Below, piece after piece: positions 52,311 through 59,979 of a stretch of 64,000 bases of DNA (positions within the stretch are counted from its first letter, which is position 1; each line of letters starts with the position of its first letter). The translations under genes were made by a program, and so were the position numbers. This DNA is from Fodinibacter luteus (GTDB taxonomy: Bacteria > Actinomycetota > Actinomycetes > Actinomycetales > Dermatophilaceae). The notes under the pieces are model-generated. The model was given only the letters and a program-made list of their open reading frames with translations, did not search any database and had not been told where the DNA came from. The stretch spans positions 124,001-188,000 of the forward strand of contig NZ_BAABGM010000015.1 in assembly GCF_039541575.1 (NCBI RefSeq), given 5' to 3'.

Positions 52311-52418
52311 GAGCGCACCGCCCAACAGGCAGTACCCGACGGGCGACGGGGCCATCAGGCGTCTGCGTGGGTGCCCGAGGTCGACCTCGCAGCGCACTGC
52401 CTGTTCGTGGGTTCGCTC
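52311..52418. repeat. Intergenic long-stem hairpin, family C copy 1
   Basis: Arms 52311-52333 and 52396-52418 pair at 19 of 23 positions; the inner core is AACAGGCAGT. The loop is 62 bases. It shares AACAGGCAGT-type arms and flanking ACCCG/CGC with 62626-62711. It follows fahA by 38 bases. Confidence 0.75.
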
Positions 52419-52495
52419 CAGGGGGCGTGGCCCGGTCTTCGGCACCAGGGCACATGACGGCGGGCGGACCGGAGAGCACCTGACCGCGGGCCGGG

Positions 52496-52540
52496 CCGCT
52501 GTCCGCCGACCCGCTGTCCGCCGGCCCGCTGTCCGTCGTA
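52496..52540. repeat. 15-bp tandem repeat, three copies
   Basis: CCGCTGTCCGCCGGC-type units at 52496, 52511 and 52526. They lie 43 bases before the stop codon of the minus-strand RDD gene. The rest of the 309-base gap (52274-52582) holds the family C hairpin and the terminator only. Confidence 0.75.
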
Positions 52541-52550
52541 CAGCGGGCCG
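52522..52550. terminator. Terminator between convergent fahA and RDD genes
   Basis: CGGCCCGCTGT-7 bases-ACAGCGGGCCG, perfect 11-bp stem, made from the last 15-bp unit and its inverse. Confidence 0.75.
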
Positions 52551-52582
52551 TCACGGGGCGGTCATCGGGCGGGCAGCGGGTG

Positions 52583-53569
52583 TCAGCGGCGCAGGACGAC
52601 GACGGTGTCGGCGACCTTGTCGTGCAGCGCCTGCCGCTTCGGGTCCCAGAGCAGCCACGCCGGGTCGAGGACACTGAGCACCGAACCCGCGATGGAGACG
52701 ACCGGCAGGAGGCCGAGGACCGTCACGGCCACACCGAGCACCTGGCGCTTGAGCGCGTCGACGACGGTCAGCGGCCCAGCAGCTCCCACCCGTCGCACGA
52801 CGGTGCCGAGCACCATCTTCCCTGGGGTCGCGCCGCGCAGGGTGAGGAAGGTCGTCTCGTACAGCAGCGAGACGGCCATGCTGACGAGGGTGATCGGGAG
52901 GGTGGCGGCGATCACCTCGCTCGTGAACGCCCCCTGGTCCGGTGCGGCAGCCCCCGACTCCGCGGCGCTCACGGCGGCCGAGACGAAGTCGGAGACGGCC
53001 GTGAAGAGGTCGCCGAGCCACGGGATGGCGAGGACGAGCGAGACGATCGAGGTGATGATGCTGTCGAGGATGCGGGCCACGAGCCGGCGCCACCACTCGG
53101 CGAGCACGGCACCGTCGGGCAGCACGTCGCGGCGCTGGCCGTAGGCCGCCCCGTACCCGCCGTAGGGCGGCATGCCCCCGCTCGGCCACTGACCCTGGGG
53201 ACCCTGACCCGGCCACTGGCCCTGCGGACCCTGACCCGGCCACTGGCCCTGGGTGCCCGGCTGACCCGGCCACTGGCCCGGCTGGACCCACCCGCCGTCG
53301 GGCGCGGGGGGTGCGCCGGGCGCGGGGGGTGCGCCGGGCGCGCCCGAGGCTCCCTGCCCGCCCGGGGCGCCCTGGCCGCCCTGGCCGCCCGGGGCACCCT
53401 GCCCGCCCGGGGCGCCCTGCCCGGGTCCACGCCCGATGACCGACGCGTCGACGGTCGGCGAGCGCCGCGGGGTCGTGTGGGACGTCCACACGACCCCGTC
53501 GAAGTAGCGCAGCTGGCCGGGGTCGTCGGGGTCGTCGTACCAGCCGGGTCCTGCGGGGGTCTCGCTCAT
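52583..53569 (-). CDS. RDD family membrane protein with N-terminal DUF2510 domain
   Basis: 328 residues. The N-terminus GPGWYDDPDDPGQLRYFDGVVW is the DUF2510 (SHD-like) motif. A Gly/Gln/Pro linker (about 45-145) is made of GQGAPGGQ and GQWPGQGPQ repeats. The RDD domain follows: EWWRRLVARILDSIITSIVS, a region with two more membrane segments, and RGATPGKMVLGTVVRRVG. RDD proteins are membrane proteins of unclear role, sometimes transport. ATG 53569. It is a single gene convergent with fahA. Confidence 0.88.
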   Translation of the reverse strand: MSETPAGPGWYDDPDDPGQLRYFDGVVWTSHTTPRRSPTVDASVIGRGPGQGAPGGQGAPGGQGGQGAPGGQGASGAPGAPPAPGAPPAPDGGWVQPGQWPGQPGTQGQWPGQGPQGQWPGQGPQGQWPSGGMPPYGGYGAAYGQRRDVLPDGAVLAEWWRRLVARILDSIITSIVSLVLAIPWLGDLFTAVSDFVSAAVSAAESGAAAPDQGAFTSEVIAATLPITLVSMAVSLLYETTFLTLRGATPGKMVLGTVVRRVGAAGPLTVVDALKRQVLGVAVTVLGLLPVVSIAGSVLSVLDPAWLLWDPKRQALHDKVADTVVVLRR

Positions 53570-53674
53570 GCCCTCAGCGTCTCACGCGTGCGCGACCCCC
53601 GAGCACGGCACCGGGCCCTCCCGCCGTCGACCTCCCGGCGTTGACCTCCCGGCCCGGCGGGCGCACCATCGGGC

Positions 53675-54517
53675 ATGGCGACCCGACTCGGACAGCACCT
53701 CCTCGACCTCGTCGACACCCTGCGCTACGAGCCGGTCGACCGGCGGATCCGGGCGTCCCTCGACGGCCGGCCCGTCCTCGACACGACGGATGCCGTGCTC
53801 GTCTGGGAGCCACGCCGCGTCGTGCCGATGTATGCCGTGCCCCCCACCGACCTCTCGGCCGACCTCGTGCCGTGCGCGCCGGCCCAACCTCCCCCGCACC
53901 TGCCGCCGGTGCTCGGCCCGGTCAACTTCGCCTGGCACCACACACCGGGGCAGGACCACGACCTCGTCGTCGGCGACCGCACGCTGCCGCACGCCGCGTT
54001 CACGCCCGAGGACCCCGACCTCGGCGGACGGGTCGTCGTGGAGTGGGCGCCGTTCGCGTGGGTCGAGGAGGCGCAGCCGGTCACCGGCCACCCGCACGAC
54101 CCGTTCAAGCGCATCGACGTGCTGCGCAGCGACCGGCACGTCGTCGTGAGCCTGGGTGGCACCGTGCTCGGCGACACCTGCCACGCGATCGCCCTGCACG
54201 AGACCCACATCCCGGTGCGGTGGTACCTCCCCCACGACGACGTGGCGACCGACCTGCTCGTCGGTAGCCCCTCGTCGACGACCTGCGCCTACAAGGGCCA
54301 CGCGACCCACGTCTCGCTCGCGCCGGACGCGGTGACGGGGCTGGGCACGCAGGGCGTGGACATCGGGTGGAGCTACACCCATCCGCTCGAGGAGGTCGCG
54401 GCGATCAAGGGGATGATCTGCTTCTACTCCGAGCGCACCGACCTCGAGCTCGACGGGGTCGCCGTGCCCCGCCCCGTCACGCCGTGGTCCTCCCCTCGCG
54501 ACCAGCAGCGCTTCTGA
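53675..54517 (+). CDS. DUF427 domain protein, two copies of the domain
   Basis: 280 residues. Two related halves: VRIRASLDGRPVLDTTDAVLVWEP in the first (about 22-45, with one residue uncertain) and VVVSLGGTVLGDTCHAIALHETHIPVRWYLPHDDV, in parts, in the second. The second half has the typical CPYKG-like STTCAYKGHATHVSL and ATGLGTQGVDIGWSYTHPLEEVAAIKGMICFY-type run, which fits DUF427. The family has a small beta-barrel fold and no defined reaction. Start ATG 53675 without a strong ribosome binding site. It is a single gene convergent with hppD. Confidence 0.78.
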   Translation: MATRLGQHLLDLVDTLRYEPVDRRIRASLDGRPVLDTTDAVLVWEPRRVVPMYAVPPTDLSADLVPCAPAQPPPHLPPVLGPVNFAWHHTPGQDHDLVVGDRTLPHAAFTPEDPDLGGRVVVEWAPFAWVEEAQPVTGHPHDPFKRIDVLRSDRHVVVSLGGTVLGDTCHAIALHETHIPVRWYLPHDDVATDLLVGSPSSTTCAYKGHATHVSLAPDAVTGLGTQGVDIGWSYTHPLEEVAAIKGMICFYSERTDLELDGVAVPRPVTPWSSPRDQQRF

Positions 54518-54577
54518 GCGGACCCACGACGCGCCGGTCCAGCGCGCGTCCCGGCCGCGGGAGCCGGCCGCGGCGCG

Positions 54578-54715
54578 GGTCACCGCGTCAACAGGCGCGC
54601 GGTCACCGCGTCAACAGGCGCGCGGTCACCGCGTCAACAGGCGCGCGGTCACCGCGTCAACAGGCGCGCGGTCACCGCGTCAACAGGCGCGCGGTCACCG
54701 CGTCAGCATGCTCAC
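54578..54715. repeat. 23-bp palindromic tandem array ending in the hppD stop codon
   Basis: Five identical 23-bp units (54578, 54601, 54624, 54647, 54670) and a sixth changed one (54693-54715) that contains the hppD stop codon. Each unit holds the palindrome CGCGGT-C-ACCGCG across its boundary and AACAGGCGCGC. There are no spacers, so this is not CRISPR. The array fills most of the gap between convergent genes. Confidence 0.93.
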
Positions 54716-55950
54716 AGGTTGCCGCGGCGCTCCTGCTCGCGCTCGATCGACTCGAAGAGGGCCTTGAAGTTGCCCTTGCCGAAGCCGAGCGAGCCGTGCC
54801 GCTCGATGATCTCGAAGAACACCGTGGGCCGGTCGCCGAGCGGACGGGTGAAGATCTGGAGCAGGTAGCCGTCCTCGTCGCGGTCGACGAGGATCCGACG
54901 CTGCTTCAGCTCCTCGATGGGCACCCGGACCTCACCGATGCGGGCCCGCAGCTCGGGGTCGTCGTAGTAGGCGTCCGGGGTGTCGAGGAACTCCACGCCC
55001 TCCTTGCGCAGCTCGTCGACGGTGCGCAGGATGTCGTTCGTCGCGAGCGCGAGGTGCTGCGCGCCGGGGCCCGAGTAGAACTCGAGGTACTCGTCGATCT
55101 GGCTCTTGCGCGCCGCGATCGCCGGCTCGTTGAGCGGGAACTTCACCCGGTGGTTGCCGTTGGCGACGACCTTGGACATCAGCGCCGAGTAGTCGGTCGC
55201 GATGTCGTCGCCGATGAACTCGGCCATGTTCACGAAGCCCATGACCCGGTTGTAGAACGACACCCACTCGTCCATCCTGCCGAGCTCAACGTTGCCGACG
55301 ACGTGGTCGAGGGCCTGGAAGAGCCGCTTCGGGGCGCTCTCACGCTTGACGTACGTCGACTCGGCGGCGACGTAGCCCGGCAGGTACGGCCCGGCATACG
55401 TCACACCGTCGACCACGCGCTGCACGAGCGTGTGGCGGGTCTCGCCGTACGTCGCGATGGCCGCGAGGCGCACCGAGCCGTGCTCGTCGGTGAGCGTCTC
55501 GGGCTCCTGGAGCACGGTGGCCCCGGCACGGCGCGCCTGCTCGATGCACCGGTCGACGTCGGGCACCTCGAGGGAGATGTCGACGACGCCGTCGCCGTGG
55601 CGGGCGTGGTGGGCGATGAGCGGGCTGTCCGGGCTCACCGCGCCCTTGAGGACGAAGCGGATCGAGCCGGACTTGAGCACGAAGGCCTTGTGGTCGCGCA
55701 CGCCGTGCTCGGGGCCGGTGTAGGCGACGAGCTCCATGCCCCACGCGCTCTGGTAGTAGTGCGCGGCCTGGGTCGCGTTGCCGACGACGAAGACGAGTGC
55801 GTCCCAGCCGGTGACCGGGAACGGGTCCTGCTGTTCGTCGTAGTCGACGAGGCCGACGAGCTGCTTGAGCTGCTGGAGGTCCAGGCCGGCCTGGCGCTCC
55901 TGGTCGGTGAGGTCGAGGTGGCTGGCAGGCGTCGTCGTCGTGTCAGTCAT
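54712..55950 (-). CDS. hppD: 4-hydroxyphenylpyruvate dioxygenase
   Basis: 412 residues. Converts 4-hydroxyphenylpyruvate into homogentisate, feeding HmgA. Two vicinal-oxygen-chelate modules: the N-terminal one from PVTGWDALVFVVGNA, the catalytic one with iron ligands in FQALDHVVGNV (His), GPGAQHLALATNDI (His) and VFFEIIERHG (Glu). The C-terminus GFGKGNFKALFESIEREQ is typical. ATG 55950. Divergent from an Lrp/AsnC gene, which is the likely regulator. Confidence 0.95.
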   Translation of the reverse strand: MTDTTTTPASHLDLTDQERQAGLDLQQLKQLVGLVDYDEQQDPFPVTGWDALVFVVGNATQAAHYYQSAWGMELVAYTGPEHGVRDHKAFVLKSGSIRFVLKGAVSPDSPLIAHHARHGDGVVDISLEVPDVDRCIEQARRAGATVLQEPETLTDEHGSVRLAAIATYGETRHTLVQRVVDGVTYAGPYLPGYVAAESTYVKRESAPKRLFQALDHVVGNVELGRMDEWVSFYNRVMGFVNMAEFIGDDIATDYSALMSKVVANGNHRVKFPLNEPAIAARKSQIDEYLEFYSGPGAQHLALATNDILRTVDELRKEGVEFLDTPDAYYDDPELRARIGEVRVPIEELKQRRILVDRDEDGYLLQIFTRPLGDRPTVFFEIIERHGSLGFGKGNFKALFESIEREQERRGNL

Positions 55951-56057
55951 CAGGACACTGTGAACGATCCGGTCACGGTGTGCAACGGTTGGCCGTTCGG
56001 CTGGTCAGGGTGCGCACGGTGCTTGCCCTGCGCCGTGGCGGTCCGGACAATGTGACC

Positions 56058-56546
56058 ATGACACGCCAGACCGGGGTGGATGACCTCGACGCCCGACTCA
56101 TCGCCCTGTTCACCGAGGACCCGCACGTGGGGGTGCTCGGCGCCTCGCGCGCTCTCGGGGTCGCGCGCGGCACCGTGCAGGCCCGCCTCGACCGGCTCCA
56201 GGAGCGGGGGGTCGTCAAGTCGTTCGCCCCCCACGTCGACCCCGGCGCGCTCGGCTACCCGGTCACCGCCTTCTGCACCCTCGAGATCCGCCAGCGCCAG
56301 GGCCACGCCCCCGTCGTCGAGCACCTCTCCGCGATCCCGGAGGTGCTCGAGATCCACTCGATCACCGGCGTCGGCGACCTCGTCGTGCGGATCGTCGCTC
56401 GTGACAACGCCGACCTCGGCCGGGTCATCGACGAGATCATCGACGACACCCACGTGCTGCGCGCCAACACGGCGATCTGCCTCGTGACCCACCTCGACCA
56501 CCGTACCGGGCCGCTCGTCGAGGCCGCCGCCGCCCGTCGGGAGTAG
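56058..56546 (+). CDS. Lrp/AsnC family regulator
   Basis: 162 residues. LDARLIALFTEDPHVGVLGASRALGVARGTVQARLDRL, in parts, is the HTH; the C-terminal RAM domain carries LSAIPEVLEIHSITGVGDLVVRIVA and TAICLV. Divergent from hppD with about 107 bases between, so it probably controls tyrosine breakdown in response to an aromatic amino acid. An inverted pair AACGG-TTGG-CCGTT lies at about 55984-55997 between the genes. The stop is followed by a short tandem repeat. Confidence 0.9.
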   Translation: MTRQTGVDDLDARLIALFTEDPHVGVLGASRALGVARGTVQARLDRLQERGVVKSFAPHVDPGALGYPVTAFCTLEIRQRQGHAPVVEHLSAIPEVLEIHSITGVGDLVVRIVARDNADLGRVIDEIIDDTHVLRANTAICLVTHLDHRTGPLVEAAAARRE

Positions 56547-56568
56547 GAGCCGCGGCGCCGGAGCGGCG

Positions 56569-56609
56569 CGCTGACGCGTCCGCGTGACGCGTCCGCGTGA
56601 CGCGTCCCC
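56569..56609. repeat. 13-bp tandem repeat between lrp and the helicase gene
   Basis: Three copies of a unit around TGACGCGTCCGCG, the last changed, in the 99-base gap between two convergent genes. Further GGCGCGTCAG copies lead to the helicase stop codon. Confidence 0.65.
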
Positions 56610-56645
56610 GCGGCGCGTCAGTGCTGGCGCGGCGGTGCTGGCGCG

Positions 56646-58415
56646 TCAGCGCCGGCCGACGAACCAGCGGCGGATCCGCTCGACCCGCTCGAGCACCTGC
56701 TCACTCGTCGCCGCCGCGAGCTCGGGCCCCCCGCACGCGCGCCGGAGGTCGAGGTGGATCGTCGCGTGGGGGGTGCCGGTCTTCGACGAGTACGCGGCGA
56801 CGAGCTTGTTGAGCTCCTTGCGCTGCGACGCGAGGGCCCGGTGGGCCGACACCGGAGTCGCCCCTCGCGTCGCCGGCCCGCCCCGACCGGTCGCGGCCCT
56901 CGACTGCCTGGCCTGGCGCTCGTGGAGCAGGGTCGCGACCTGCTCCGGCTCGAGCAGACCCGGGAGGCCGAGGTAGTCCTGCTCCTCCTCGGAGCCCACG
57001 GCGGCGTGCAGGCCGAACTGCTGCGCGTCGAAGAGCACGTGGTCGAAGTGGGCGTCGGACTCGAGCGCCTCGAACGACGTCTCGTCGAGCCCTGCGGTGC
57101 GCTCGGTGCGGTTGGCCGCGGCGATCAGGCCCTCCTCCTCCGCCCACGACGAGGCCTCGTCCTCCATGGACGTCGGGCGGTCCAGCGCGTGGTCGCGCTC
57201 CTCCTCCATCGACGCGGCGTGGGCGAGGATCGTCGGCACCGAGGGCAGGAAGACGGATGCCGTCTCGCCGCGCCGGCGAGCGCGCACGAACCGCCCCACC
57301 GCCTGGGCGAAGTAGAGCGGGGTGGAGGTCGACGTCGCGTACACCCCGACGCACAGCCGCGGCACGTCGACGCCCTCGGACACCATCCGGACGGCGACCA
57401 TCCACCGGGAGGTGTCGGCGGCGAACCGCTCGATCCCGGCACTCGCGCCGGCGTCGTCGGACAGCACGACGGTCGGGTCCTCCCCCGTGACCGCGCGCAG
57501 GATGCGCGCGTACGCCCGCGCGGAGGTCCGGTTCGACGCGATGACGAGCCCCCCGGCATCCGGCACGTGCCGACGCACCTCGCTGAGCCGCGTGTCGGCC
57601 GCGGCGAGCACCGACGGCACCCACTCGCCCCGGGGGTCGAGGGCGGTGCGCCAGGCCTGGGCGGTCTGGTCCTTGGTCAGCGGCTCGCCGAGGCGCGCGG
57701 CGACCTCGTCCCCGGCCTTCGTGCGCCACCGCATCGCCCCGCCGTACGCGAGGAAGAGCACCGGGCGCACGACGCCGTCGCGCAGGGCCGCGGCGTACCC
57801 GTACGTGTAGTCCGAGGCGGAGCGCAGGATGCCGTCCTCCCTCATCTCGTAGCGCACGAAGGGGATGGGGTTGGTGTCGGAGCGGAACGGCGTGCCGGTG
57901 AGCGACAGGCGACGCTCCGCCGGCTCGAAGGCCTCGCGGATGCCGTCGCCCCACGACTTCGCGTCGCCGCCGTGGTGCACCTCGTCGAGGATGACGAGGG
58001 TGGGGGTCTGCTCGGTGCGACGCCGGTGCAGGGCCGGCCTCGTGGCGACCTGGGCGTAGGTCACGGCGACGCCGTCGTACTCGTGCGACTGCAGCCCGGT
58101 GGCGTTCGAGAACGCCGGGTTGAGCTGGATGCCGACGCGGGCCGCGGCATCCGCCCACTGGGTCTTGAGGTGCTCGGTCGGGGCAACGACGGTGACCGCC
58201 CGGACGGTGCCACGGTCGAGCAGCTCGGTCGCGATGCGCAGGGCGTAGGTCGTCTTCCCGGCCCCCGGGGTGGCGACGGCGAGGAAATCGCGCCGCCCGC
58301 TGTCGAGGTACACCGCGAGGGCCTCCTCCTGCCAGGCGCGCAGCTTCGCGGCGGTACCCCAGGCGGCCCGCTCGGGGAAGGCGGGGGACAGGTGGCCGGC
58401 GGCTGAGGTACTCAT
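56646..58415 (-). CDS. DEAD/DEAH-box helicase (superfamily 2)
   Basis: 589 residues. Motif I AVATPGAGKTTYALRIA, motif II VILDEVHHGGD (DEVH), motif III LTGTPFRSD, motif V MVSEGVDVPRL and motif VI AQAVGRFVRARR are all present. This is the ResIII/XPB-like group seen as single genes in actinobacteria, role in DNA repair or processing unproven. The C-terminal ~130 residues carry a basic tail. ATG 58415 follows a TAGGGT box 10 bases upstream. Not part of a restriction system here: no methylase or nuclease domain is adjacent. Confidence 0.9.
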   Translation of the reverse strand: MSTSAAGHLSPAFPERAAWGTAAKLRAWQEEALAVYLDSGRRDFLAVATPGAGKTTYALRIATELLDRGTVRAVTVVAPTEHLKTQWADAAARVGIQLNPAFSNATGLQSHEYDGVAVTYAQVATRPALHRRRTEQTPTLVILDEVHHGGDAKSWGDGIREAFEPAERRLSLTGTPFRSDTNPIPFVRYEMREDGILRSASDYTYGYAAALRDGVVRPVLFLAYGGAMRWRTKAGDEVAARLGEPLTKDQTAQAWRTALDPRGEWVPSVLAAADTRLSEVRRHVPDAGGLVIASNRTSARAYARILRAVTGEDPTVVLSDDAGASAGIERFAADTSRWMVAVRMVSEGVDVPRLCVGVYATSTSTPLYFAQAVGRFVRARRRGETASVFLPSVPTILAHAASMEEERDHALDRPTSMEDEASSWAEEEGLIAAANRTERTAGLDETSFEALESDAHFDHVLFDAQQFGLHAAVGSEEEQDYLGLPGLLEPEQVATLLHERQARQSRAATGRGGPATRGATPVSAHRALASQRKELNKLVAAYSSKTGTPHATIHLDLRRACGGPELAAATSEQVLERVERIRRWFVGRR

Positions 58416-58669
58416 GGGGGTGGCCACCCTAACCGCTCGCGGCGGCGACATGCCCACGCCCTCCGGAGGCCGCCGGAGCGTGTCGGGCTGTGCTATCGGG
58501 TCACGCCGGCCTGCACCCCGGCGGGCCGGACCACGTTCCCCGCGAACGGCATCCGCGTCGGCCGCGAGTGCTGGTTCGCGGCTGCGTGCCGTGCTTCTTC
58601 CACGCGTCTTCAACGCGTGCCCGGCACCGTCTCCGGCACAGGTTCCACACCACCGAGAAGGGAAGCACC

Positions 58670-58930
58670 ATGTCCACCCACGTCATCCCCGCCGGCCGCC
58701 ACCGCGCGTCGGCCATCGTCATCCTCGTCGCCCTCGTGGCGGCGATCGCCGTCGCCGTCCTGGCCGTCGTCGACGCGCCCCCGACCGGCGCCTCGCAGCA
58801 GGGCACCACCGCCCCCGGGGCCGTTCCCACCCCCGACTGGCTCCAGCGCTACCTCGACGTCGAGGCACCCGTCGACGCCGACGCCCCGGTGGCGACCGGC
58901 GTGCGACCCGTCAACGAGGGGCTGCGCTGA
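58670..58930 (+). CDS. Small single-pass membrane protein
   Basis: 86 residues: a short basic N-terminus (STHVIPAGRHRA), one membrane helix (SAIVILVALVAAIAVAVLAVV) and a Pro/Asp/Ala-rich acidic tail with VPTPDWLQRYLDVEAPVDAD. The helix is probably a signal anchor with the tail outside. The ATG follows GAAGGGAAG. No family recognised. The 254 bases upstream (58416-58669) hold no other open frame that I would defend, apart from a promoter. Confidence 0.7.
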   Translation: MSTHVIPAGRHRASAIVILVALVAAIAVAVLAVVDAPPTGASQQGTTAPGAVPTPDWLQRYLDVEAPVDADAPVATGVRPVNEGLR

Positions 58931-59010
58931 GCACCGGTCACGGGCCCGGCGCCCACCACGGTCGGGGGCACGACGTCACGAGACGCGTGTCCCCGGCCCG
59001 TTTGACGGCG

Positions 59011-59313
59011 TCACTCGCCGCCGTCCTCCGGGGCGCGCAGGCCGTCGTAGATCTCCTGGCACATCGGGCAGACCGGGAACTTCTTCGGGTCGCGTCCGGG
59101 CACCCAGACCTTGCCGCACAGCGCCGTGACCGGCTCTCCGGACAGCGCGCTCTCGAGGATCTTCTCCTTGCGCACGTAGTGCGAGAAGCGCTCGTGGTCG
59201 CCGGGCTCGGCGACCTGGGGCACGGCCTCGGTGCGTTCGAGGACCGCCGTGCGGGTCTGCGGCTGGCCCACAGGGGCGTTCGGGTCGTCCAGCGGGGGCA
59301 TCGGCTCGCTCAT
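59011..59313 (-). CDS. DUF3039 family zinc-ribbon-like protein
   Basis: 100 residues. Matches DUF3039: FSHYVRKEKILESALSGEPVTALCGKVWVPGRDP, in parts, followed by KFPVCPMCQEIYDGL. The CGKVW Cys and the CPMC pair could bind zinc. The family is conserved in actinobacteria, function unknown. ATG 59313 follows a spacing with CTGGATGAG, not a strong site. A long-stem hairpin separates it from yqgE upstream. Confidence 0.88.
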   Translation of the reverse strand: MSEPMPPLDDPNAPVGQPQTRTAVLERTEAVPQVAEPGDHERFSHYVRKEKILESALSGEPVTALCGKVWVPGRDPKKFPVCPMCQEIYDGLRAPEDGGE

Positions 59314-59345
59314 CCAGCGAGTGTATGCCGTGCCTCACGGCCCCA

Positions 59346-59395
59346 GAGCCGGGTGCTCACGTGGCTGTCGGGGCGACCACCTGAGCACCCGACTC
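59346..59395. repeat. Intergenic long-stem hairpin between yqgE and DUF3039
   Basis: Arms 59346-59364 and 59377-59395 pair at 17 of 19 positions (GAGCCGGGTGCTCACGTGG) with a 12-base loop. Likely the terminator of the helicase-yqgE unit. Confidence 0.75.
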
Positions 59396-59418
59396 GAGGG
59401 GAGGAGGATGCCGGGCGG

Positions 59419-59979
59419 TCAGTTCATCGAGGGGTCGGCCGGGAACCACGCCACCCAGCGCAGCGGCTCGGGCTGGCGCCGCAGCACCGTGCGCCACAGG
59501 CCATCGGGGTCGTCGGTGAACACGTCGCCGCTCTCGCTGCCGACGACGTACCACGACCCGGTCGCGATCTCGGCCTCGAGCTGTCCCGGGGACCAGCCCG
59601 CGTAGCCGGCGAAGATCCGAAGCCCCGCGACGACGGGGACTACGAGCAGCGGTGGCGTGTCGAGGTCGACGAGCGCCACCGACCCGAAGAGCCGCCGCAC
59701 CCCCGTGGGGTCCGGGGAGTCCCCGGGCACGGCGACGAGGCCGAGGGCCGAGTCGAGCTGCACCGGGCCGCCCTGGAACACCTTCGCCGGGGTGCTCGCG
59801 TGCTCCTCCCAGCCGGGCAGGACGGCATCGACGTCCGCGTCGATCGGGCGGTTGAGGACGAGCCCCTGGGCGCCGTCGTCGTCGTGGTGCAGGACGAGGA
59901 CGACGGAGCGTGCGAACACGCCCTCCTCGATCTGCGGTGTGGCGACGAGGAGCTGCCCGGTCGTGTGCGTCCCGCTCAC
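59419..59979 (-). CDS. YqgE/AlgH family protein
   Basis: 186 residues, full length for UPF0301. GQLLVATPQIEEGVFARSVVLVLHHDDDGAQGLVLNRP, in parts, and VFQGGPVQLDSALGLV, RIFAGYAGWSPGQLEAEI and WFPADPSMN are diagnostic. The role is unknown, with regulatory claims in pseudomonads. GTG 59979 overlaps the DEAD-box helicase stop as GTGA, a linkage seen in other actinobacteria. Confidence 0.93.
   Translation of the reverse strand: MSGTHTTGQLLVATPQIEEGVFARSVVLVLHHDDDGAQGLVLNRPIDADVDAVLPGWEEHASTPAKVFQGGPVQLDSALGLVAVPGDSPDPTGVRRLFGSVALVDLDTPPLLVVPVVAGLRIFAGYAGWSPGQLEAEIATGSWYVVGSESGDVFTDDPDGLWRTVLRRQPEPLRWVAWFPADPSMN

Noticed and set aside
54578..54715. CRISPR array
   Set aside because: Units are directly adjacent without spacers, and no cas gene is near.
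56646..58415. Restriction system helicase subunit
   Set aside because: No nuclease or methylase domain in the gene or next to it.
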